Source of the DNA: Acrasis kona | Lineage: Eukaryota; Heterolobosea; Eutetramitea; Acrasida; Acrasidae | Assembly: GCA_026419775.2 (NCBI GenBank) | Contig: JAOPGA020000404.1 | Span: 1-20,290 of the forward strand | Length of the DNA: 20,290 nt | Reading direction: 5' to 3' | Shown here: positions 1-9,600 of the stretch, in pieces | Numbering within the stretch: the stretch's first letter is position 1 | Layout of the letters: each line of letters opens with the position of its first letter | The notes under the pieces: generated by a model | Seen by the model: the letters and a program-made list of their open reading frames with translations, nothing else | Database searches by the model: none | What the model was told of the DNA's origin: nothing | Made by a program: the position numbers and the translations under genes

Positions 1-510
1 CTGTAGCGATGGAGAATTTACATCCCTGTACACTTTGCACCTCTCTAATTTTATCATCTCTTTACCATGTTTCATGGGAACGACTTTATCTCTTGTTCCG
101 TGAAGAATGAGAATAGGACACCGAACATGTTTTATTCCTAAAATGTATTGAAAAAATATAAGTGTGTATTGATGCTTACTGAATCGTGAAGGAAACATGT
201 CCATATATCTACCGAACCAGTTTCTACTTAGACATCTCACTACGCTTTCGAACGGACTCTCTAGTATTAAATCTCCAACGTCAACATTATTAACAGCAAG
301 TGTTGATGCTAGGTAGATTACTGCTCCCATACTAGTACCCATTCTGAATGTGTCAATAATATTAAAAAATAATTCTTACAAAATGATTGTTCTTGGATCT
401 ATCCGCAGAGTTTCCGTCAAGTATGTATAAGCCCCTAATAATGTCTGATATACTCCCTCTTCGCTTGGTTTTGAGTTATTCTTCAATATACCATATCCAT
501 AATATTCACG
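1..510 (-). CDS. Alpha/beta hydrolase, ABHD13/ABHD17/Bem46-like, partial
   Basis: Reading the minus strand gives three exons split by GT-AG introns at 379-344 (36 nt) and 179-138 (42 nt). Exon one carries YYGYG followed by SKPSEEGVY, matching the family segment YxGYGxSxGxPSExG. The first splice junction completes GTSMG, the GxSxG nucleophile elbow. The last exon reads CPILILHGTRDKVVPMKHG, the strand and loop carrying the catalytic aspartate (HGTxDxVVP). The catalytic histidine would lie beyond position 1, so the 3' end is outside the window. The family comprises serine hydrolases, including membrane-linked depalmitoylases (ABHD17), but the substrate here cannot be told. The 5' part is a problem: the oxyanion-hole HGN segment and a convincing start are not found between 510 and the divergent gene at 675. 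The frame stays open upstream only to a TAA near 565. It may be a 5'-truncated copy. The family call is firm; completeness is doubtful. Confidence 0.72.
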
Positions 511-674
511 CTTGTGTTTTAAAGAAATGATACCAACAAGTGAACTATATGTCAATTATTTTGATTATATAGTTTGATTGACTAGTTGTAATGACTTTTG
601 TTCGAACCACTGGAAGCCTCCCATTTCATTTCGGACAATCCAAATTTAACATTTTAGTTCCGCAGAATTGAAGT
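511..674. promoter_or_regulatory. Head-to-head intergenic spacer, possible shared promoter
   Basis: This A+T-rich spacer separates the minus-strand hydrolase from the plus-strand giant receptor. If both are transcribed it would have to hold both promoters. I see no clear TATA box or other recognisable element, so the call rests on gene orientation alone. Confidence 0.3.
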
Positions 675-3600
675 ATGACAGCTCAACGTGTGGGCATGTC
701 AAAGCGGATGTGGTTCTTGATGGCTTATCTCATTGCTCTCAGTGGTACGGATACTCCACTATAGATACACTAATATATCATAGTTTCACAAGCACCGAAT
801 AACGATATTATTGGATATTGGAAATTTGATAATACCCTCACAGATTACGGTCTAAAAAATAATATGTCAGGCACACCTGAATATGCAAATGGTGGAGTAT
901 TAGTCTCCAAAAATAAACCCAATATAAAGACCAGTGATGTTAAAGTGTCAACAAACACATTCTCGTTTGGTATGTATATCAAACTTGACAAGTCGAGCAC
1001 TGCGGAAAGTGTGATTTTCAAAATAGCCGATAGAACAGTTTCCTTACAAATTAATATTAAGGCTAATCAATTCCTTTTTTTTCGCAGCTGGGAGTATCAA
1101 GTAACTGTCAAGGTGGACAGTAATTCCGTTACTATAGATCTTAATGAAGGCTGGTGAGTTGGCTCCTTCTTCATACTTTGACACTTAGGAATCATATTGT
1201 TGTAACTTGCACAGCTAACAGTTTGACATTAATTAGCGCCAGTAAAAGTAACAGGATGTCCATTACTGCTGGGACCCAAAGACAACTATTATCCGCCTCC
1301 GTCAATAGTGATGATGTTGATTTCAATCCAGCGGTCGTGATTCAGAACCTGTTTTTGGCATCAAGGACACTTAACGATTGGGAAATTAGTGTGCTACGAA
1401 ACGTATGTATACCATTTTTTTTCATTTTTAATAGTACAGAAAGAATTGTTCTGTTTCGGGACTGAAAAAAATCCAATCGGTTGTGTGAATGGTGATTGTG
1501 CATCTCTGGATTACTGCCGCTGCAAACCAAATTGGTTTGGTAGAATTTGCAACGTTACAGCTTGCAACGGAGTACCGTCCAATTCTACTTCTGTTTGTAG
1601 CGGACAAGGTGAATGCACCTCACCTGAAGTCTGTCAGTGCAAACCATATTATTATGGTACTTATTGCAACGTAACAACTTGCAATCATATCTTCTCAAAT
1701 TCTACTTTGGTTTGCAACGGACTAGGCACATGCGCTGCGCATGATGTGTGCGAGTGTCGGCCGAATTACTTTGGAGCTTATTGTGATACAACCACCTGTA
1801 ACGGAACACTTTCGAACTCAACTTCCGTTTGTAATGGAAGAGGAGATTGTACGGCTTTTGAAGTATGTTCCTGCCGATCAAACTACTTTGGAACTTACTG
1901 CGAGAAGACAACATGTAACCGCATAGAATCCAATAACCCCAACGTATGCTCCTCGCATGGCGCTTGTATACAGTATGATGTTTGTAGATGCGACGCACTT
2001 CACGATGGATTGAATTGTGAGTTTGATTATTCACACACATACCCGATCAACATCACGAACCCAGAAAACATTTTCTTTTATCCCTCGACAATCTCAATCA
2101 ACGTCACAACCCCATTCAGCCTGACGCCAAATTACGCAACAAAACTTTCATTTTACGTTTTAGACTATAATTATAACATACCGGCCGTTTTCGTCAACAA
2201 CAATACATTTTTATTTCAAATGAACGCATCAGCCAACCAAGCCATGCAATACTCATTTGTCATGCTCTACAATGGAGTGAACATTACCAACAACACGCTC
2301 ACCTTCTATATCGTGAACAAGGCCAATTTAACAATCCCATCCAATTACTACGATTTTACTTTAACAGGAGCGTCGAAGGTTACATTTGAAGCGGACACAA
2401 ACATGATCTCATCAACATTTTTAAATTCCATTCAAGCGGTTCGTAACGACACCGGTAGTTTCGTACCCCTTCAATCGATCAGCAACAGACTATTCACACT
2501 GACCATCATCGAAAATAGAGTCAAGACCATCTACATTGATCTTTTTTTCAGGAGCCCATTCGGAATATTCTACCCACTAACCGTTCGACCGCTCAACATT
2601 GATGTGATCGCAATGACGTTCATTTCATTTACAAACAGTTCGACAGCCGGCGCGATAGTCAATACACCGATATATCCGCACATCATACCCGATATTCTAC
2701 CGATTTCAAGACTTTTAGATCGTTTGTATTTGATGATTGCAGGCACAGGATTGATCAAACCGATTTCGGTCAACCAAACCGGTATATACATTAACACATC
2801 CATCGACACATACGGAGTATATAACGCAAGTTTGTTGTTGAAATCAGTTACATTAGCACCCGATCTAATCATTTCCAAAAATAATCTGACCATCGTAATC
2901 TTACCAGTCGTTCGGTACAACAGTGAATTACAACCATCAAATTTTTATCCGAGAGGGTATTCAAGTATACTGTTGAGTAATCCTATTGGATTAGTTCAAA
3001 CATCACCTCCGGTCAACCTGAATACTTTTATTCAAAGCGTTGATGGATTGGTCTCCTTCTACTGTACATTAGGTGGGGTAAATATTCCCGCTATATATGA
3101 TTCAACTTTGAATTCAATAAAATGTAATGTCACACAGGGATCTTCTCCCAGTGTTGTTAATTTAAATGTTGGCGTCACCATCGCATCCACTCGTTCTAAT
3201 ATACAGTGGAGCGATACCAAACAATACTTTTATGTAAATGCAGTATCAGATGCAACCATTTCTCCTTTTGTATACGCGTATGACTCAATCCCTTCCGGTG
3301 GTCTTGTTATTCCTTTTAAAACAATTGCATCCGATTCATTGTATGATTGTAGTACTTTGTACTACGGATATAAAGTGGATGCGTCCTATGTTTATTTCAA
3401 TACTAGTTGTACAATCTTGAACCCTGGTACCATCGAAGCAAGAGACATTGTTGGTAATTTGATCATCACACAATCAGCTTTGAATGCGACTAGAACAAAT
3501 TCTATACAAATTCAATTATTTTATAGAAATGTTCAATCTGGTTTTGTGTATAATGCTATTGATAGCGATTTGTATATTACTTTGATCCAAAATCCCATCG

Positions 3601-6600
3601 CCTTTACTAAACTTGGTTCATCCTTTGATGCGTCGTCTCTATCTACTAGATATGATTTAAATTTCGAAACACCATCCATGAACACCAAAACATCATTCAA
3701 TGTCTTGTATTATCAAGATGTATCTTTTGAGTATGATTCTCTACAGATTAACTCTGGTAACATCAAAAGCAATGTGATTGATTGTTCTCCAAACGGAATC
3801 TATACATCTTGTGCGATTGGTAATATTGATCCAATATTTGTACCCATCAGGATCATGTTCAGCATTGTGTTTAATCGATTGGGTCAATCTGACAACATGA
3901 CTGTATCAATGCCCAATCATTTTTATGCACCACTGTTCAGCACGAATGTGATGCCGTTTTTAATGGATACTTTTTATGCAACATCATCTAATGTTTATAA
4001 TGTGTCATTTGGTGTTAATCTCAATCCACTATTCTCGTTTGTATGTAATATTACATACCCCAATACGGGGACTGTTCAGTCGTTGAGTGCTACATTTTGG
4101 AAGTCGACTAACACAAACCAATTGAGTTGTAACATACCTCCTCCCAGTTTCAGTCAGTCATGTTCCATTACAATCGCGTATGCGTCCTCGCATCCATATG
4201 CATCAAAGTTACTACAAAACTCTAGCAGTCCAAACGTACTACAGAACAAACTTGCTTCTTATTACAACAATGCAACAGTTGAGTTTGCATCGCTCTCCTT
4301 TGATGATCCATATATCAATACCAAACAAAGTGGGACCAAGTCATTGAATTATTATGTACCTGATATGGCATATGGTGTGTCGAAATATACAATACCAACG
4401 CAATATCGAAGCACTTCTTTGTCATTGGTACTGAATGATCGCAACATAGCAATGAATTGTAGTATTGATAAGAATACAGGATATGTGACAGTTGCATATC
4501 CATCGGGAATCACATTAGGAGGATCATCATCTAACGGTTCGCCATTGTCAATGGGTTACTCTTCATTGTCGCTATTCATGAATGGAATTAATATTACAAA
4601 CATCAATTCAACTTGCTTTGTATACAACAGTGCCGTAGTCACTAAAAAGCTATGGTATGCTTTCATACAAGGTGATCGAGATGGTTCAACAGACTCCAAA
4701 GTCATCCAGCTACAGTACCAATTTAACACCAGCGTAATTTCAGTAATGAACGATGTTAATTTGAAATGGTACTTGACGAACAACGACACACAATTCAATG
4801 TAACTAATTATAATCAACCACTATTATTGAGCGGTACATCGCATCCTCCAGTGGTTGATTCATATCTGCAAACACACTTATATTTTGCAATACCAGGAGC
4901 ACCCAGACAATCATTTTCTGAAAATTCAGATTCTGATGCAGAGATGAGATTGCATCGAATTCATGCTGGAGATGGAGCATTTTCTTACAACACACAATTC
5001 ATGTACATCAATACTCCATTTTTAATTAACTTTACATTAACAAATGGTCAATTCCCACCAGAGTTATACAAATACATATTTTGTAAATATTATCCTTCCA
5101 AAGTTGGTTCCAACGTTATTACCACTAGTGCTACTTTTATGTCTTCTATATCAAATCAATTGTCATTTACATGTAATTCTCCTGGCGGTATACCATATGA
5201 TGGTTATTCGAAACTGTTACCAATCTACGATGACTCACAATTGAATATTTACAATCAACCCTTTCCTTCTCAAACTTATAATGTTTCGTATCAATCATTT
5301 GATATTTGGCATGTTAAAAAGATACTCACGGATGATTGTAGTTTAGATACCTCGCTTATTAGTGTCAATATTTCGACAACCGTTACATTGTCAACTAGCT
5401 TCGATTCTAGTGTATCATTTGGTAAAGCAACTCCTGTATTTTATGTATACCTTAATGATACTAATTCATATAACAATACTTTGATACTGCCCTGTACTCA
5501 GATCGGTTCTTCGTTCCAGTTCATTTTGTTATATAAGAATACTACATCATTCAGCATACAGTTGTACATGTCCGTTCAAAATTACGCTCTACCACTGTTG
5601 GATGGTACACTATTAGAAGTAACCTTACTTGATGGTAATTACTTGTCGCCTGGTTGGTCTTTGATACAGGGAGGTCAAGCAAATATTGTAAATAGACCTA
5701 CGGGTGTTAATCTTGACCTTTATCAGATCACATTTGATAAATATCCATTGTCGTTTGTTAGAAGTGACATGACTAAACATATCGTTGTTTCACCAACTAA
5801 CATGTTAAGCAGTGGCGTCGTCCCATTCGATTCTTATGTACTTTCTATAGGTGATGGTTCAAAGTTATACAACATGACGCTTAAATTTGTTGTAATTGAT
5901 CGATTTGAAGTTTCAGTATTTCCATCAATATTTACTTCAAATAATAGAAGAAGTAATTTTGTTTTGTTTTCTTTTAATCAGACCATAAATATTGTGTATG
6001 GTTACATCAAATTACAATGTTTGTATTCGAATGGATCAACAGCGTTTATAAATGAGTACAGGTCGATGAATAACATTCAATCAATCAATGTTAATGCCAG
6101 TTTATTATCAACAGATAGATTTCGATTTAATGTTATGTATTACTCTCCTGATTTGGCAGTGATCCAGAATAAATGGTTGAGTATAACGAATCAAGTAAAT
6201 GTCACCGTTAGGGACCTATTCACAATTGATTATGTACCATCTGCACTCAATTTCCAATTTACAAACATTGATAGCAATGTTAATATCGTATTTCCTGATT
6301 ATGTATATAGTTTACAAGACAATGTCATGTGTGCAATCGACTCGAATGACTTTTATCCATTTGCGTTCGTAAATTCAACATATGGTACCTGTATTGGGTT
6401 AAATTCAAACTCAAGTGGAACCTATAGATTGGGTTTGTATTTGGTCAACGACAAGGTTGCTAATGGGAAATTGTTGTTAACGAACACGATATTATATACA
6501 TTTGTAAAACAAATAACTCTGTTTAATATACTACCCACAGCTGTATTGTATGTAAACAAATCAGTTGTTATTAACATGCTCACCTCTGTACCACTAATTA

Positions 6601-9600
6601 ATTTCAATACATCCCAAGTCAACTTGACATGCGGAAAGAATGGACCTATCGCGACTGTGACAAACTCCATTCTATCTTGTACTATTACACCAATAGTAGG
6701 TATCATGAATATTGATATCTACGCAACAAGTAGTCTAGGGTTTAAAGTTGCCTCGTATGGTACATTACCACTATATGTAATGTCATCCGTTAATGCTTCT
6801 TACTTGCACCCATTTGCTTCAATCATCACAAATAACCCAGTAAATGTATCACTGACAGTGACTGGCAGTGTGTTACCTTTCAATAATACTTTCTGTACAT
6901 ACAATAACAAGAAGACACCCGTAACATACTACACCAATAACACTGTGAGCTGTATATTAGATATTATACTTGATGATTCAATAAGAAATTACACTGTATA
7001 TGTTGGTCTCTACGTAGACGCTGGTAGTGATGCCTTGTCATTCAATTTGACCGATTTGTCTACTCCTTTTCTCTATCACCACAGAATTATTGGTATAAAC
7101 CATCCAACAGGCATATTATTTCATGATATTGACTTTAATTCTACCTTGACATCAAACATGTTTGTGACTCCTATCAACTTACCAGTGTCATATACAATTT
7201 ACACAAAATTCGGTGATTTTGATCCAGTTGCTGTACCTACGAGTATGAATACGATGGGTCAGGTTCAAGCTGTATTGTTGCCCAACAGTTCACTACCAAT
7301 ATTGAGTCGATTGGTTGAATCGCCAGTTGTTTTAAATATGTATGTATCGCTGCAACATCCAGTTTCTTCAAAGATCATCAACTTTACAATGGTGAGCATG
7401 AATTATGTTTACATTAGACCCAAGTTTTATATGGTATATCCACACATGTTACAGAGACCAACAAATGTTTATTTTGTAATGAATGCTCCATTAAATCCTC
7501 AATTTACTTTTATGTGCGCGGTAGTCAATTCAGACAATACCACTTATACAGTTGATGCTATTCTATCGACAACGAGCGTGAGCACTGTTGCTTGCAAAAT
7601 AACTGGCTCAATGTCTACTTTGAAGAACGCAACAATCACATTGTACATGACATTTTATTATAATGATGTAATGTATGGACCAAATCGCGTGGTGAGGTTA
7701 TCTGATGACCAATCAAATGTGTATTACACATATTCTCCAAGATTGAAATACAACAATATACCAATTCCAAGTAATCAATCCATCTCAACAATTGATTCGC
7801 TACCTTACCCTACTTCATATAAAGTTGATTACAATCTAACTCTAGTAATAAAAGATCGCTCGAAGCTTACACCAATGATTGATTGTAGTGCTGATGGCGA
7901 ACTAAAGGTCACATGCACATGGCCTCCAGTAGTCGGTACAAACTTCCCTAAGCTACCATGGAACGTACATGTTGATTTGTACATCATGAACGTCTATATG
8001 GTATCATTGCTTCCAATGGTTCAACTATACAAACAACCAACATTTTTATCAATCTCTCCTGGGTTTGTCATGGTGAAAGATTCGGATCGTCCAATCATCA
8101 CTATACAAGTTGATTCGATTCCTCAAATTATGCCCATAAAAATGATCTATACATGTGGGAAGGATGTACAGATGGTTGATTGTACCATAGATGAAACATT
8201 GAAATGTGCTGCTCCCATTTATACGTCAACATTGTGTAGTAATATTCATTTATCTATCGTAGCGGACTCTTTTACAATCGATTTGCCTTCCACGATGACG
8301 TTGAAATTGATCGATATGATTCCAAATAGACCATACATCTCTAATTTGTATCATGCATCGTTATCGTCACATGTTTCATCAACAGTGATTATGATCGGTG
8401 CTCAATTTTCAAATGACATGCCTCTATCAATTACGTTCTACGATGAAAATAGTGAATGGTCACAAGAGGGTACAATTAGTTACATCAACTCAACTGCAAT
8501 CATGATCAAATCTCCATTGCTATATCAATTGCCATTCGCTTATCCCATGAGAATATTCTTCAGAGTATTTTCTTATAATGTAATGATTGATAACCCTGGT
8601 ATGCTCTCCTTGATATATCCACAACCATCATTGATTGTACCGAGCATAACAGTCATAAACAGAAGAACAGTTGGTAATAACATTACGATTGGGTTCTCTA
8701 ATTTCCCAAGTATTACTGGTCAAGTTAGAATTGAATTATATAATGCAGATGAGGTACTCCAGTTGAACTGTAACGACGATTACTCTAGCTGTGTGCTGCC
8801 TTCGACCAACGCGCTAATTACGACTAACAGTTTGCAATACAGAGCTTGGTCATCGAACAACCATCCCTATTACTTACCATTCTGTTGTGGTTTAACAATG
8901 ATTAATCCACCCACGACTACAACAATCCATCCAAGCATGGTCTTTTCTCGTATGACATCTCAGCTGATCATCAATGGAGATTTTACTTCGCTACCACCCT
9001 CTCCAATTATACAAATTATTAGAAATCAAGTTGCCCATGAAGTCGATGTATTATCCATGAGTCCCTCTCAGTTGATCCTACAAAATATACCCTCTTTGAG
9101 TCCAACCACAACCGTACGCACAAGAGATGTACCTGAAGTTACCTCATCCACAAAATTAGTACACTATCGATCAGGTTCAAATTCTCCAGTGGAGGTATTG
9201 GTTGATGGATTAGATGTGAGGGACCAATATACTTTGATTGCACTTTATTCACCCAACACATTAAATACGGAGAATATAGCATTGGCTTATGAGGATATCA
9301 ATGCAACCATCACAGCAACTAATTTACCATCCATGTCAACTATATCACCATCGAGCACCCTGTGTACATTCAGCACATCATCATCACTATTTTATACTGC
9401 ATTGTGCTCCGAGTACAACTTTAATATTGCTTCAAACAATCAAATCAAAATGATCGTACCCATGTTTAGCAAAATTAGTTCGAATCAAGATGTCATATTC
9501 CCTGTTGATGTAGTATTGGGCATATCATTTGATAATGGTGTTACATTTGGTTACGTTAAAATACAATACGTGACACAAGTTGATCCACCACTATTGACCA

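Noticed and set aside
1403-1434. Alternative acceptor at 1433-1434 for the third receptor intron
   Set aside because: It puts the EGF exon in a frame that meets a stop within about 18 codons. The acceptor at 1438-1439 keeps the EGF frame.
1389-1439. Receptor starting at the ATG at 1389
   Set aside because: That ATG lies at the end of exon 3, read in another frame, and within the next intron. Starting there loses the signal peptide and LamG domain and leaves a cysteine-rich ectodomain without export.
864-1465. Two separate small plus-strand genes (864-1157 and 1154-1465)
   Set aside because: They are exons of the giant receptor. Removing the introns 745-783, 1154-1188 and 1403-1439 joins the signal peptide, LamG-like domain and EGF array in one frame.
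2570-2920. 116-codon minus-strand frame opposite the receptor
   Set aside because: It mirrors the C-rich codon use of the receptor in this stretch and shows no domain.
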